64,000 nucleotides of DNA from Alphaproteobacteria bacterium (lineage in GTDB: Bacteria > Pseudomonadota > Alphaproteobacteria > Sphingomonadales > Sphingomonadaceae): positions 473,270-537,269 of the forward strand of contig JAUHWC010000002.1 in NCBI GenBank assembly GCA_030424845.1, given 5' to 3'. The position numbers were made by a program, and so were the translations under genes. Under the pieces are notes generated by a model. It ran no database searches. It was not told where the DNA came from and saw only the letters and a list, made by a program, of their open reading frames with translations. Shown one piece after another: positions 7,419 to 17,001 of this stretch (positions within the stretch are counted from its first letter, which is position 1; each line of letters begins with the position of its first letter).

Positions 7419-9043
7419 GCCGCAAACCTATCCGCTGTGCGATCTATACCCGCAAGAGCTCGGGTGAAGGGCTTGATCAGAGCTTTAACAGCCTTGATGC
7501 CCAGCGCGAGGCTGGCGAAGCCTATGTGAAGAGCCAGACCCATGAAGGCTGGAAGGTCATTTCCACGCTCTACGACGACGGCGGGTATTCCGGCGGGACC
7601 ATGGAGCGCCCTGCCCTTCAGCGGCTGCTCGACGATGTTGATGCCGGCCTCATTGATGTCGTGGTGGTTTACAAGATCGATCGCCTGACCCGTTCGCTGC
7701 CGGATTTTGCAAGGATCGTCGAATGCTTTGATGCCAAGGACGTCAGCTTCGTCTCAGTCACCCAGTCGTTTAACACGACCTCGTCGATGGGCCGGCTCAC
7801 GCTTTGTGTCCTTCTGTCATTCGCCCAGTTCGAGCGCGAAGTGACCGGCGAGCGTATCCGCGACAAGATCGCAGCCTCCAAGGCCAAGGGCATGTGGATG
7901 GGCGGCAATCTGCCGCTGGGTTATGATTTGCCTGCTCCAGGCACCCGCACGCTCCAGGTCAACGAGGAAGAAGCAAACACGGTCCGTCAAATCTTCGCAC
8001 GCTATCTCAAGCTCGGCTCGGTCCATGCCCTGCAGCGCGAACTTGACAAGCAAGGCATCCGTTCCAAGGAATGGGTCAGCAGCAAGGGTAGGAACGTGGG
8101 CGGGCTTCCCTTCAGCCGCGGGGCCCTGTTCCATCTCTTGAGGAACCCAGTTTATCTGGGATGCATCAGGCACAAGGATGTCATTCACCGAGGCGAGCAT
8201 CAGGCGATCATCGAACAGGGCCTGTTTGATGAGGTGCAGGAGCAGCTCGATCGCAATGCACGGCGCCACAAGGCAGCACCCGAACGCAAGGCAGCCGAGG
8301 CCCCACTCACCGGCAGGCTCTTCGATGCCGCTGGTGAGGTGATGAGCCCGAGCTTCTCGCAAGGGTGCAGCGGGCGCCTCTATCGCTACTATGTCTCCGC
8401 ATCGCTCCAGCAAGGAGGGTCGCAGAGCGATGATGGCATCATCCAGCGCATCTCGGCGCCTGCAATCGAGAAGCTGGTGATCGAAATCTTGGAACGGCTG
8501 CTGCCCAAGACCAATAACGCTCTCGACCAACTGCACGCCATTCACCTGCACACGGAACGTCTGCTGATCGATCTTCCGGCGCACACCGGCAAGGATCTTG
8601 TCTCGAAGCTAACGGATGACGAAGAGATCATCTTCACCAACACATCGATCACCCGCATCGCCATTCCAGTCCAGTTGCCGCTGCGCGGCGGCAAGCGCCT
8701 GATCATCGCTGGCGCCTCACATCAGGCCCGGCCCGATCCAACGCTGATCGCGGCACTGAGGAAAGCTCATCGCCTGGTGCGGCGCGAGCGCGGACAACCA
8801 ACTATCGATACAGCACCACGCTCACCCTATGATCGCAGGATCCTCAGGCTTGCCTTCCTTGCCCCCGATCTCCAGCGCGACATCCTGAAAGGCCTTCAGC
8901 CGCCATCGCTCAATCTCGAACGGCTGCAGAAGCTGGTCATTCCGCTGGGCTGGAAGGAGCAGCGCAAGGCGCTCGGTTGGCTGCGAAACTGTCGCTCCGA
9001 ATTGCCGCCAGGCCTTCCCTGTTCTGCGAAAATGTTTCCCTGA
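7415..9043 (+). CDS. Large serine recombinase (recombinase family protein)
   Basis: 542 aa. The start at 7415 overlaps the DUF2924 stop (ATGA). The resolvase domain (1-150) has the nucleophile S15 in AIYTRKSS and the arginines of YKIDRLTRS and SFAQFEREVTGERIRDKI. The Recombinase domain (about 165-290) includes LPLGYD and the SRGALFHLLRNPVYLGCIRHK hairpin. The C-terminal part holds a QGCSGRLYRYYVS zinc-ribbon remnant. Such proteins catalyse site-specific insertion and excision between att sites. The protein appears full length, and iterated TTCCCTG words continue past its stop. Confidence 0.92.
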   Translation: MSRKPIRCAIYTRKSSGEGLDQSFNSLDAQREAGEAYVKSQTHEGWKVISTLYDDGGYSGGTMERPALQRLLDDVDAGLIDVVVVYKIDRLTRSLPDFARIVECFDAKDVSFVSVTQSFNTTSSMGRLTLCVLLSFAQFEREVTGERIRDKIAASKAKGMWMGGNLPLGYDLPAPGTRTLQVNEEEANTVRQIFARYLKLGSVHALQRELDKQGIRSKEWVSSKGRNVGGLPFSRGALFHLLRNPVYLGCIRHKDVIHRGEHQAIIEQGLFDEVQEQLDRNARRHKAAPERKAAEAPLTGRLFDAAGEVMSPSFSQGCSGRLYRYYVSASLQQGGSQSDDGIIQRISAPAIEKLVIEILERLLPKTNNALDQLHAIHLHTERLLIDLPAHTGKDLVSKLTDDEEIIFTNTSITRIAIPVQLPLRGGKRLIIAGASHQARPDPTLIAALRKAHRLVRRERGQPTIDTAPRSPYDRRILRLAFLAPDLQRDILKGLQPPSLNLERLQKLVIPLGWKEQRKALGWLRNCRSELPPGLPCSAKMFP

Positions 9044-9464
9044 TATGCCGCGAAGTTTTCCCTGTTATGGATTTAGCCCGAAACTTGAGTTCTAAGTTCT
9101 TAACTTGTTGTAAGTTATAGATATTCTCCGAATTGATTAGCGAAAATCCCATCAAAACACGCCTAAATCGCGATTTCCCGCGCTATTTTCCCTGTTAAAC
9201 AGGGAAACCGAACTGATTTGGAACGGCGCAGAGACTGAGCCCGCAAAGCTCCCCTGATATCGAAGGAAATGGCAGCAGAGACGCCCGGTAGTAACGGCTT
9301 GGCGCGCGCAATGCCGCCTGTTCCGCGGCTTTGCCGCAGTGTCTTCGAAAATGAGACTTGTGCTGGGGGTGTGTGGCGGTGCTGTCAGTCTAACGCTAAC
9401 TCGTCTCCACTTGGCAGAGGTACCACTACCCTCGTCCGCGGTTCAGGCCACTAGATTTTGCCAC
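9044..9464. other. Gene-free stretch after the recombinase
   Basis: I see no supported gene here. The first 200 bases contain several TTCCCTG words and an AT-rich patch with alternating AACTT/AAGTT inverted repeats (about 9080-9120), then the palindrome-bearing repeat described separately. The part from 9240 to 9464 is GC-rich without recognisable signals. It is the boundary between the recombinase segment and the catabolic island. Confidence 0.6.
9172..9234 (+). repeat. Recombinase-tail repeat, copy A (with 21-bp palindrome)
   Basis: Starts GATTTCCCG, contains the palindrome TTTCCCTGTT-A-AACAGGGAAA at 9187-9207, and ends in CGCAGAGA. A diverged copy in the same orientation lies at 63246-63305 on the other side of the island. 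The two share GATTTCCCG, TATTTTCCC, GGGAAACCG and GC-GCAGAGA in the same order. Confidence 0.6.
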
Positions 9465-10292
9465 TCAGCCAGGGCTGCTAGCACCGCCTGCCTGCTCGTC
9501 CGGTTTGCTTTGACAGTGCCCCTGAACGAGCTCCGAATCGATCGGAATATCGGTCACCAGCATACGGCTGGACACATGTGTCACCGCGATCGGCGGACGG
9601 GCATTCTCTATGGCAAAATGCGTGGTCACGCCGCAAGCCCAGAACACGGGCTCTTCATCCGCCGAGATACTTATGGCCCCCAGAGCCTCCATCGGCTCGG
9701 CCAGGCTCAGACCGATTTTCTCGGGATTGCCAACATGGACAGGGGCGCCGTGCAGGCCGGGCAGGTGTTCGCTGACAGCGATTGCCTTGTCGATTGCATC
9801 GCGCTGGATCGGTCGCATCGACACCACTAACGCCCCGGCCATGCTGCCCGAGGGGACCGTTTCGATATTCGTTCGATAGATCGCGCCGCCAAAGCCGCGC
9901 TTCTCGTAATCCAGCGGAATACCGTGCGCACGCAGGGCGTCCTCGAGCGAGAAGGAACAACCAAAGGCAAAGGCCTGCCAATCATCCTGCCAGAGATCCA
10001 CGATATTGGGTAACTCGACTGCATCCTGACCGTCGCGCACCAAGCGATAGGCAGGCAGGTCGCGGCGAATATCGATATCCTCGCCCAAGCTGGGGAATGT
10101 CGGATTACCTGGTTCGGTTGCCGCGAGGACCGGGGCAACCGAGCGATTGAGCCTGCACCACTCGCGAAACTGGTCTGCCTGTTCGCCCGCCAGTATGGCG
10201 ATATTGCACTGGACCATGCCCGGCGCCGAGCCGCGCGTGCTGCCCTGCCATTCATTGGCACGCGCCAGCCGCCTTACTTCGCTCGCAAGCAT
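9465..10292 (-). CDS. DUF1445 / D-glutamate cyclase-like (putative hydro-lyase) protein
   Basis: 275 aa; AAGGAG precedes the ATG at 10292, so the upstream extension of the frame is rejected. Family features are GMVQCNIAILAGEQADQFREWC near the N-terminus, FAFGCSFSLEDAL with LDYEKRGFGGAIYRTN in the middle, and VSMRPI, GDPEKIG-like VGNPEKIGLSLAEP and FWACGVTTHFAIENA toward the end. Members have been described as putative hydro-lyases and as D-glutamate cyclases of the mitochondrial DGLUCY type, so the reaction here is open. It lies downstream of a TonB receptor on the same strand, separated by a strong hairpin. Confidence 0.85.
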   Translation of the reverse strand: MLASEVRRLARANEWQGSTRGSAPGMVQCNIAILAGEQADQFREWCRLNRSVAPVLAATEPGNPTFPSLGEDIDIRRDLPAYRLVRDGQDAVELPNIVDLWQDDWQAFAFGCSFSLEDALRAHGIPLDYEKRGFGGAIYRTNIETVPSGSMAGALVVSMRPIQRDAIDKAIAVSEHLPGLHGAPVHVGNPEKIGLSLAEPMEALGAISISADEEPVFWACGVTTHFAIENARPPIAVTHVSSRMLVTDIPIDSELVQGHCQSKPDEQAGGASSPG

Positions 10293-10314
10293 GCGAACTC
10301 CTTCCAAAGCCAAA

Positions 10315-10362
10315 GTGCGCGCCGGTGGCGGGACCATGCTTAACCCCGCCACCGGCACGCGC
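10315..10362 (-). terminator. Hairpin terminator behind the first TonB receptor gene
   Basis: An 18-bp inverted repeat (10315-10332 with 10345-10362, two G-U pairs) sits 30 bases downstream of the receptor stop on the minus strand. It has a short T-tract after it. It probably limits read-through into the DUF1445 gene. Confidence 0.6.
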
Positions 10363-10392
10363 CCGGTACTCGCCTAATGCTGAGTCCTGGAC

Positions 10393-12789
10393 CTAGTAGC
10401 GGGCCTGGACGCGTACGCCGAAGGTACGCGGATCGGGCGAGTAGATACGAATGCCGTCGAGGATCGGATCGACACCATAGACCGCTGCCTTGTCGGTCAG
10501 GTTCTCGATGAAGACACCAAAGTCGAACGGGCCGCTGCGCAGGCCTGCACTCACACCGATGAGCAAGAACTCGGGCAGTTCGGTGTTAAACGAGTTCATA
10601 TCGTTGAAGCTGCTCGTGCTCGAGCTGCGATAGTTGAAGTCGCTTTGCAGGTAGAAGTCGATCCCGCTGCGCAGTTCGCCTTCGTAGGAAGCGGCGCCGG
10701 CAAAGGTCCAGCGCGGCACCCTGGGCAGGCGATCGCCGTCGAAGCCGAAGGTTCCGGCCGCGAGTACTTCCGGATCGAGATCCGCGGCCAGCTTCGCATC
10801 GGTATAGGTCACGCCGCCCGACAGGCTCAGGCCCATATCCGAGACATAGCGCAGCAGCACTTCCGCGCCGCGAATACGCGTCTTGCCGGCGTTGAGCGTG
10901 TAGGTGAAGGCACCGGAAGGATCGCTGGCGACAACCTGCTGGTTCGACCAGTCCATCTGGTAGATTGAGGTGTCGAGGAAGAGATCGCGGTCGATCAGAT
11001 AGACCTTGGCACCAAGCTCGTAGCTCCACAGGTCGTCCGAACCGAAGGAGAGCGGAATGTCCACGCCGGCCTGGTTGGCCAGCTGCTGGGCATTGTTATT
11101 GCCGCCTACGCGGAAGCCGGATGCCACACGGGCGAAGAAGCTGACGTCGGGCGTGGCTTCCCACAGCAGCGAGAAATTGTAGCTGGGGCTGTCCTCAGTC
11201 GATTCATCGTCCTGGATATTATAAGGAATTGTAAGCAGGCCGTTGGCCGCCCAGCTCGGCACAGGCACCGGAACCGCGAAATCGGGCGGGCCGGCAATAT
11301 CCTGCACCTGCAGGCCCCAGTCGGTGATCTTGGCCTTGTAGTAGCGGATACCGGCGGTTGCGGTAAGCGAATCGGTAACCTCGAAATCGGCCTGGCCGTA
11401 GATTGCCCATTGCTTGACCTGGCGCTCAAACTCGGTCTGGTAGATGAAGTCCGGACGCGGCACGCCCGGAGCGACGAAGCCCGGCTCGCGAAGGCCGGCA
11501 GCTTCGCAGGCAGCGATCGAACGACAGGCATTCACGCCGGTAATGTCGTTGGCACGGATAGCTGCCAGGATGTCGTAGGACTTGTCATCCTGGTAATAGG
11601 CGCCGGCGACGAACTGGAACGGTCCAGGCAGGCTGGAGGCAAAGCGCAGCTCTGCCGTGTAGTCACGGAAGCTGACATCCTGTTCCAGGACCGTCTTGAA
11701 CGGCTGCAGGTTGAAGGCCGAAGCCAGGGTAAGGCCGGTCTGGGTACTGTCGTAGCCAGCCACCGTATCCTGCTTGCCATACGAACCGATCAGGCTGAAC
11801 GTGCCGAATTCGACATCGTATTCAGCAGTTGCGGAATATCCCTGATATTCATCCCGCAGGGGCGACACCGTCGGGCTCGATGAAACATAGGGACCGTCAC
11901 CCAGAGTCCAGTATTGGACGTCGTCGACTTCCGCGACCTGCGCAGTCGCCTGGATGAGCAGGGTGAATTCCGGGGTCGGCTCGAACATCAGCGAGAAGCG
12001 TCCGCCCCAGACTTCGCGGTCGTTGACGTCTTCGACAAGGAAGGACGAAGAACCGTCAAGCGTCGTGATCTGGTGGTCGATATAGCCACCGCCCCATTCT
12101 CCCCAGCCGACGAAACGCGCCGCCAGCACGTCCGAGAGCGGCACGTTGAGGAAAGCATCGGCCTTGTACAGGTTCCCGCCGCCCTCGATCGTCGCAAGGG
12201 TTGCCGAACCGCCAGCCTCGACCATGTCGAACTGGGGCTTGTTGGTGATGATGCGCAGCGTGCCGGCCATGGAGCCGGAACCGAACAGCGTGCCCTGCGG
12301 GCCCTTCAGCACTTCGATGCGCTCGATATCGTGCAGGCGGATACCCGGCGTGCCGTCGCCGGTCGATTCAGAACCGGCGGCGCCGAGCAGCGGCATTTCA
12401 TCAAGGTAGAAGCCCGTGGTCGAGCCGATATCGGAAACGATGCCGCGAATGATGAACTGGTTCTTGGAAACGCCTTCGTTATTGACGACGAGGGCGGGCT
12501 CGAGGCGTGTCAGGCTCTGGATATCGCTGACGGCGTACCGATCGAGGCTTTCACCAGTCGTGACGGCCACCGCAACCGGCGTGTCCTGCACAGAGGCGGA
12601 CCTGCGCGTAGCGGTGACGACGATGTCTCCGTCATCGGTCTCGGAAGGCGTGGCAACCGCTTCGTCGGAAGGCGGCGTGGTATCCTGCGCTTGAGCCGTC
12701 GCAGATGCGAGGGCAAACGTACTGACACCAAGCGCGACCGCAGCGCGACGGAATGTAACGCGGCCTGCAAACAATTTTCCGAAATTCAT
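10393..12789 (-). CDS. TonB-dependent outer membrane receptor
   Basis: 798 aa. The ATG at 12789 has AGAAGG nine bases upstream; a GTG three codons earlier is less likely. There is a signal peptide (MNFGKLFAGRVTFRRAAVAL to AQAQD), then a plug domain (residues about 55-170: VVTATRRSASVQDTPVAV, IQSLTRLEPALVV, RIEVLKGPQGTLFGSGSMAGTLRIITNKP). The C-terminal beta-barrel ends in FGVRVQARY with a terminal aromatic. The plug and barrel style matches sphingomonad receptors in aromatic-compound clusters, which import substrates too large or dilute for porins. It is a close paralogue of the receptor at 18661-21024. An operator-like palindrome lies about 180 bases upstream. Confidence 0.95.
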   Translation of the reverse strand: MNFGKLFAGRVTFRRAAVALGVSTFALASATAQAQDTTPPSDEAVATPSETDDGDIVVTATRRSASVQDTPVAVAVTTGESLDRYAVSDIQSLTRLEPALVVNNEGVSKNQFIIRGIVSDIGSTTGFYLDEMPLLGAAGSESTGDGTPGIRLHDIERIEVLKGPQGTLFGSGSMAGTLRIITNKPQFDMVEAGGSATLATIEGGGNLYKADAFLNVPLSDVLAARFVGWGEWGGGYIDHQITTLDGSSSFLVEDVNDREVWGGRFSLMFEPTPEFTLLIQATAQVAEVDDVQYWTLGDGPYVSSSPTVSPLRDEYQGYSATAEYDVEFGTFSLIGSYGKQDTVAGYDSTQTGLTLASAFNLQPFKTVLEQDVSFRDYTAELRFASSLPGPFQFVAGAYYQDDKSYDILAAIRANDITGVNACRSIAACEAAGLREPGFVAPGVPRPDFIYQTEFERQVKQWAIYGQADFEVTDSLTATAGIRYYKAKITDWGLQVQDIAGPPDFAVPVPVPSWAANGLLTIPYNIQDDESTEDSPSYNFSLLWEATPDVSFFARVASGFRVGGNNNAQQLANQAGVDIPLSFGSDDLWSYELGAKVYLIDRDLFLDTSIYQMDWSNQQVVASDPSGAFTYTLNAGKTRIRGAEVLLRYVSDMGLSLSGGVTYTDAKLAADLDPEVLAAGTFGFDGDRLPRVPRWTFAGAASYEGELRSGIDFYLQSDFNYRSSSTSSFNDMNSFNTELPEFLLIGVSAGLRSGPFDFGVFIENLTDKAAVYGVDPILDGIRIYSPDPRTFGVRVQARY

Positions 12790-12966
12790 CAAATTCACCC
12801 TTCTCTATCACGGGAACTGTGACAGACGATGGGCCGTCTTGAACTTTGCGGGCTCGTTTGAACGATGCCTCCGCAACCTGAACGACCCAGCGACCTATTT
12901 TTCGCTTTCGAGACATCCTCCTGCATGTGCGAGGATTTGCTATCCCAATCTCATTGTCAAGTCTTT

Positions 12967-12977
12967 TTGTCCGACAA
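12967..12977. promoter_or_regulatory. Operator-like palindrome TTGTC-C-GACAA
   Basis: A perfect 11-bp match to the island-wide motif in the gap between the ferredoxin reductase gene and the first TonB receptor gene. It would control the receptor. A further half site, ATTGTCGG, lies at about 12989. Confidence 0.65.
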
Positions 12978-12996
12978 TTATGAAGTGGATTGTCGG

Positions 12997-14244
12997 CTAC
13001 GCTGCATGTTCGAGCGGCATCACTTTTAGCGGCTTGTCGGCGTTGGCTAATTCGTCTGCCGTGAGGCGTACTCGCGCCTCCACCAGCTTCTTGCCCTGGA
13101 CGTAATCCTTCACCGAATTGACGCAGTCCAGGCAACGGACTTCGCCATTCCTCAAATAGACGACCGAGAAGCTGCCGCTGGCCGGATCGCCGCGGACAAC
13201 TGCTTGGTCATGGCCAGCGGACAAGCCCACCGTCTGCAGCCTGATGTCATACTGGTTGGACCAGAACCACGGGACGCTGACATAGGGTTCGGGCCGCCCG
13301 CAAATAGCCTTGGCGGCTGTGAGCGCCATATCGTTGGCATTCTGCACGCTTTCGAGCCGGATCACGGCGCCATCTGCGTAGGGATTTGGGTGCGCGGCAC
13401 AGTCGCCGATTGCATAGATATTTGGTAGACTTGTGCGGCAGAATTGGTCGACGATGACGCCATTGCCGGTAGCAACCCCTGCCTCTTCAACCGGGCCGGT
13501 GGCAGGCACGATGCCGATCCCCACGATCACCATGTCGCAAGGCAGGACCTCACCATCGACGAGCCGAACTCCGGCAACCTTGCCCGCCTCGCCCTCGAGA
13601 CATTCGACGGTCGAACCGGTGCGCAGGTCGACACCCTCCGCGCGGTGCTTCGCTTCGATGAAGCGCGAGATATCTTCGCCCGCGACACGGGCCAGAACGC
13701 GATCGAGCGCCTCGAGCAGCACGACTTCGCAGCCGCGCGCCGCCAGGACTGCAGCTGCCTCGAGCCCGATATAGCCACCGCCGATCACGACGACCTGGCT
13801 TGCGCCACTTTCGAGCTCGTCGCGAATGCGGTCCACCTCGGATTTTTCACGTACGACATGCACGCCAGCGAGATCCGCCCCGCTACAGGTGAGGCTGCGG
13901 GGCGAGCCGCCCGTTGCCCAGATGAGGTCGCCATATTCGACGCAGGTCCCGTCAGCGAGCTTCACGGATTTCGCTTGTGCATCGATCGCGGTGACAGCTT
14001 GTCCAAGCAGCAGCGTGATTTCCTTGTCGGCCCAGAACTTCTCGGGCCGCAGCATGATCCGCTCGAAGGTCTTTTCGCCCTGCAGATAGTCCTTGGACAG
14101 CGGGGGCCGCTCATAGGGAGGGACCGCTTCGCTGCCGATGATCGCGATGCTGCCGGTGAATTTCTGCTGCCTGAGCGCGACCGCCGCCTGGGCGCCGCCA
14201 TGTCCGGCACCGACGATTACGACATCGAATTTGCTGGCAGGCAT
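12997..14244 (-). CDS. FAD-dependent NAD(P)H-ferredoxin reductase (BphA4/ThcD type)
   Basis: 415 aa from [12 protein letters not shown]. Residues 5-35 hold the FAD dinucleotide motif [17 protein letters not shown], about 148-180 the NAD motif [21 protein letters not shown], and about 270-300 the second FAD motif [14 protein letters not shown]. The C-terminal domain has [17 protein letters not shown], typical of Rieske-oxygenase and cytochrome P450 reductases. It passes electrons from NAD(P)H to ferredoxin. It is the only such reductase in the window and so probably serves several oxygenases. It is divergent from the Rieske gene at 14418, with two operator copies between. Confidence 0.93.
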   Translation of the reverse strand: MPASKFDVVIVGAGHGGAQAAVALRQQKFTGSIAIIGSEAVPPYERPPLSKDYLQGEKTFERIMLRPEKFWADKEITLLLGQAVTAIDAQAKSVKLADGTCVEYGDLIWATGGSPRSLTCSGADLAGVHVVREKSEVDRIRDELESGASQVVVIGGGYIGLEAAAVLAARGCEVVLLEALDRVLARVAGEDISRFIEAKHRAEGVDLRTGSTVECLEGEAGKVAGVRLVDGEVLPCDMVIVGIGIVPATGPVEEAGVATGNGVIVDQFCRTSLPNIYAIGDCAAHPNPYADGAVIRLESVQNANDMALTAAKAICGRPEPYVSVPWFWSNQYDIRLQTVGLSAGHDQAVVRGDPASGSFSVVYLRNGEVRCLDCVNSVKDYVQGKKLVEARVRLTADELANADKPLKVMPLEHAA

Positions 14245-14307
14245 AGTTTCGTTTCGACCCGGCTTGTTTGCGACTGACCATTGCACGGCTTGTGCTATTG
14301 GGTACGA

Positions 14308-14318
14308 TTGTCAGACAA
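14308..14318. promoter_or_regulatory. Operator-like palindrome TTGTC-A-GACAA
   Basis: A perfect match in the divergent promoter region of the ferredoxin reductase (64 bases from its start) and the Rieske alpha gene. A second copy follows 32 bases later. Confidence 0.7.
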
Positions 14319-14339
14319 ACGGATAGCCTGTCAACCATA

Positions 14340-14350
14340 TTGTCTGACAT
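14340..14350. promoter_or_regulatory. Operator-like site TTGTC-T-GACAT
   Basis: A 10/11 match to the island motif, 68 bases before the Rieske gene start. The spacing of three helical turns from the copy at 14308 would allow cooperative binding. Confidence 0.55.
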
Positions 14351-14417
14351 TTTCGCTTGTCCTTTTTGTCTGTGCGTGTTTTCATTTCACCTGATCAGGA
14401 CAGATTCGGGGGAATGA

Positions 14418-15587
14418 ATGGACAAGCCAGCCCAAGCGAAGACCAGCCTTGCCTATGCATTGGATGCGATCAGCCGGATGGCAGCCCAGCCGGACGAAGC
14501 CGCCCATGCGGCGGACCCTGCAATCTACACCTCCGAGGCACTGCTCGACCACGAGCAGGAGCAGATCTTCGACCATGAATGGGCCTGTGTCGGCCGGGCG
14601 GACGAACTCCCCAATCGCGGCGACTACATGACCACCATGGTCGGTCGCACGCCGGTGATCGTCAATCGTCGCAAGGACGGTTCGCTGGGTGCCATGGCCA
14701 ATATCTGCGCCCATCGCCTGGCCGCCGTTGCCGAAGGTCGCGGCAATATGCCGCGCTTCGTCTGCCCCTATCACGCGTGGACCTATGAAGAAGACGGGCG
14801 CCTGCTCGGCGCACCGCACATGCCGAAGGATTTCGACAAGAAGGCGTGCGGTCTCGATCCGCTCGCGCTCGAAATCTGGAACGGATACATTTACATCAAT
14901 CCCGATCCCGATGCTGCGCCCCTCGCCGACCGGCTCGAACCTCTCACCGCCCTGTTTCGCAATTATCGCCTTGGCGACATGCGGATCATGCACAAGGCAA
15001 CCGAGGTGTGGGAAGGAAACTGGAAGGTCGCGACCGAGAATTTCATCGAATCCTACCACCTCACCGTGGTGCACGCGCAAAGCATCGGCCACCTTGCGCC
15101 GATGCAGGCCATTTCCATGGCGGAAGAAGGCCCCGGCTATGCCTTTCACCGCGTGCAGGCACCGCCCGAATTCATCCAGTCCATGCCGGGATCATTGCAG
15201 AAGCCCAATCCCGATATCAGCGACGAGGAACGGATGACGATCTATGCCGGATGCGTCTTTCCCAACCACCTCTTCACCGTGCAGCACGACCAGGTGACCT
15301 GGATGCGGACCCAGCCCATTTCCACCGACAAGACACTGATCGAATGGGGCATTGCCGGCGCCTATGACTGGCCCGGAGACGAGCCCGATCCGGAGCACCC
15401 GGAATTCTACTACATGCGCGAAATGCCGCATGTGAACGCGGAAGACCGGGCGGTCGTCGCATCGGTCCAGATCGGCGCGAAGTCAGGGCGCAAACTACCG
15501 GGCAGGCTGCACCCGGTGGAGCATGGCATCCTCACCTTCGCGCGTTATCTCGATACGCGCCTGCGCGGACCGGAAAACACGCTTTGA
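14418..15587 (+). CDS. Rieske non-heme iron oxygenase, alpha subunit
   Basis: 389 aa. The Rieske [2Fe-2S] ligands are C97, H99, C116 and H119 (ICAHR...CPYHAW). The catalytic segment TENFIESYHLTVVH (about residues 207-221) supplies the mononuclear-iron histidines and the bridging acid. Length and layout fit ring-hydroxylating dioxygenases or O-demethylases that work without a beta subunit; no beta gene is adjacent. It needs an electron source, and the divergent FAD reductase is the obvious candidate. The substrate is unknown. It is convergent with the flavoprotein gene at 15609. Confidence 0.93.
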   Translation: MDKPAQAKTSLAYALDAISRMAAQPDEAAHAADPAIYTSEALLDHEQEQIFDHEWACVGRADELPNRGDYMTTMVGRTPVIVNRRKDGSLGAMANICAHRLAAVAEGRGNMPRFVCPYHAWTYEEDGRLLGAPHMPKDFDKKACGLDPLALEIWNGYIYINPDPDAAPLADRLEPLTALFRNYRLGDMRIMHKATEVWEGNWKVATENFIESYHLTVVHAQSIGHLAPMQAISMAEEGPGYAFHRVQAPPEFIQSMPGSLQKPNPDISDEERMTIYAGCVFPNHLFTVQHDQVTWMRTQPISTDKTLIEWGIAGAYDWPGDEPDPEHPEFYYMREMPHVNAEDRAVVASVQIGAKSGRKLPGRLHPVEHGILTFARYLDTRLRGPENTL

Positions 15588-15608
15588 GCGACGCGATTGG
15601 CTTGATTG

Positions 15609-16988
15609 TCAGGTCAGGTCGTAACCGTAACGGAACAGGTTTTCGGGATCGTAGCGGCGCTTGATTGCGCGCAGGCGAACCATATGTACGCCCTGTCCAT
15701 AGGCCGCGCCTGCCCCGCCCTCTTCGCCGCTCATGTAATTGATATAGGCACCCGCGCTCATGACCGGCTCGAGCGCGGAATAGGTCTCGCGCACCCAGGC
15801 GATATTGTCCGCATCCTGTTCGGGCTCGTCCCACACGCCCAGCACGTTGAAGACAAACCGTGCCGATCGATGAGGAAAAGCCGTCTCATCCTCGGCCACG
15901 CGATCGATTGCGCTGCCAAGCGGCTGTAGCTCGATTGCCGAGCGCCAGCTTGGCGTTTTCGCAGCGGCATCGAGCAGAGACGCGATCACGTCACTATCGA
16001 TGACAGACAGGAAACCGGACTTGGTCCAGGCCCTGATGCCGTGCGGCTGGATGTGATCGACGAAGCTTTGCAGGGCGACAAAGGGCAGAGCCATCTTGGC
16101 CTGCATCTCGCCGCCGATCCGCTCCAGAATGCCATCGACTACTGGCCCGCCTTCACCGTGGTCGCCGTGCCATTCGATCAAGGACATCACCACCGGCCTG
16201 CCCTGCAGCTCTTCCGGAATGTCGGGGAACCCTTCCGCAATGCGGAGATAACAGCTCCAGTTCAGTTCCTCCCTCGCATCGGCCATCACGTCCCGCCAGG
16301 TTTCCAGCGCCGGAGCCGCGATATCGAGGCTGTGCATGGCGATGCCGATCAGCGGCGGACCAACCGGATGCGCCTTGAAGGTGAATTCGGTGACCACGCC
16401 GAAATTGCCGCCACCGCCGCGCAAGGCCCAGAACAGGTCCGGCTCGTTCTCCGCATCGACGCGCAGCTTGCGGCCATCCGCCAGCACCACATCCATGCCC
16501 AGCATATTGTCCACGGTCAGGCCGAACTTGCGCATCAAATGGCCATAGCCGCCACCCAGCGCCAACCCTGCAACGCCGGTATGCGAAACCGCCCCGGCCG
16601 GTGTGGCGAGGCCATGTTCCTGTGTCGCGGCATCGAGATCGCGCAGCAATGCCCCGCCCTCAACGCGCGCAGTGCCTGAGGCCGGATCGACCGAGATCGC
16701 CTTCATGTCTCCCAGATCGATTACCAGCCCGCCATCGCACAGGCTCAGCCCCGGCACGCTGTGACCGCCTCCCTTGGCCGTCACGCCAATACCCTGCTCA
16801 CGCGCATATTCGAGCCCGGCCACGACGTCGTCTGCGGTGCGGCAGCGCAAGATCGCTCCCGGCCGCTTGTCGATCATGTCGTTCCACAATGTGCGATATT
16901 CGTCATATCCGGCATCGCCCGGCGCGCAGACGACACCTTCCACCTTCGCCGCAAGGCTCTCCAACCCGGGCAATCCATCGTCAGTCAT
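15609..16988 (-). CDS. Berberine-bridge-type FAD-linked oxidase
   Basis: 459 aa, FAD-binding PCMH fold. H76 in KGGGHSVPG is the expected 8-alpha-histidyl FAD attachment. The site of the second (cysteinyl) link is occupied by HTGVAGLALGGGYGHL, with no Cys, so FAD is probably attached once. The BBE C-terminal motif is present (YINYMSGEE, RLRAIKRRYDPENLFRYG). Such enzymes oxidise alcohols, amines or dihydrodiol-like substrates with O2. Together with the tannase-like gene 14 bases downstream it forms a short minus-strand unit. A paralogue is at 54607-55917. Confidence 0.92.
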   Translation of the reverse strand: MTDDGLPGLESLAAKVEGVVCAPGDAGYDEYRTLWNDMIDKRPGAILRCRTADDVVAGLEYAREQGIGVTAKGGGHSVPGLSLCDGGLVIDLGDMKAISVDPASGTARVEGGALLRDLDAATQEHGLATPAGAVSHTGVAGLALGGGYGHLMRKFGLTVDNMLGMDVVLADGRKLRVDAENEPDLFWALRGGGGNFGVVTEFTFKAHPVGPPLIGIAMHSLDIAAPALETWRDVMADAREELNWSCYLRIAEGFPDIPEELQGRPVVMSLIEWHGDHGEGGPVVDGILERIGGEMQAKMALPFVALQSFVDHIQPHGIRAWTKSGFLSVIDSDVIASLLDAAAKTPSWRSAIELQPLGSAIDRVAEDETAFPHRSARFVFNVLGVWDEPEQDADNIAWVRETYSALEPVMSAGAYINYMSGEEGGAGAAYGQGVHMVRLRAIKRRYDPENLFRYGYDLT

Positions 16989-17001
16989 GTGATGTCCCCT
17001 G

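Larger units (their letters stand above)
4911..9243. mobile_element. Integrative element (or its left end) at tRNA-Arg
   Basis: The segment begins at the tRNA-Arg 3' end, opens with AT-rich DNA, and carries a tyrosine integrase followed by DUF3489, DUF2924 and a serine recombinase. The integrase region is visibly poorer in GC than its neighbours. I could not find a second copy of the tRNA 3' end in the window, so the right attachment site is outside, decayed, or the element is a remnant. The right limit given is the end of the recombinase-associated relic sequence and is approximate. Whether the catabolic island from 9.4 kb is cargo of this element is an inference. Confidence 0.5.

Noticed and set aside
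9044..9464. Search for a second copy of the tRNA-Arg 3' end marking a right attachment site
   Set aside because: No stretch resembling CCTGTCGGGTGCGCCA was seen here or elsewhere to 64 kb.
15605..15618. ATTGTCAGGTCAGG as another operator copy
   Set aside because: Only a half site, located at the stop codon between two convergent genes, not upstream of any gene.
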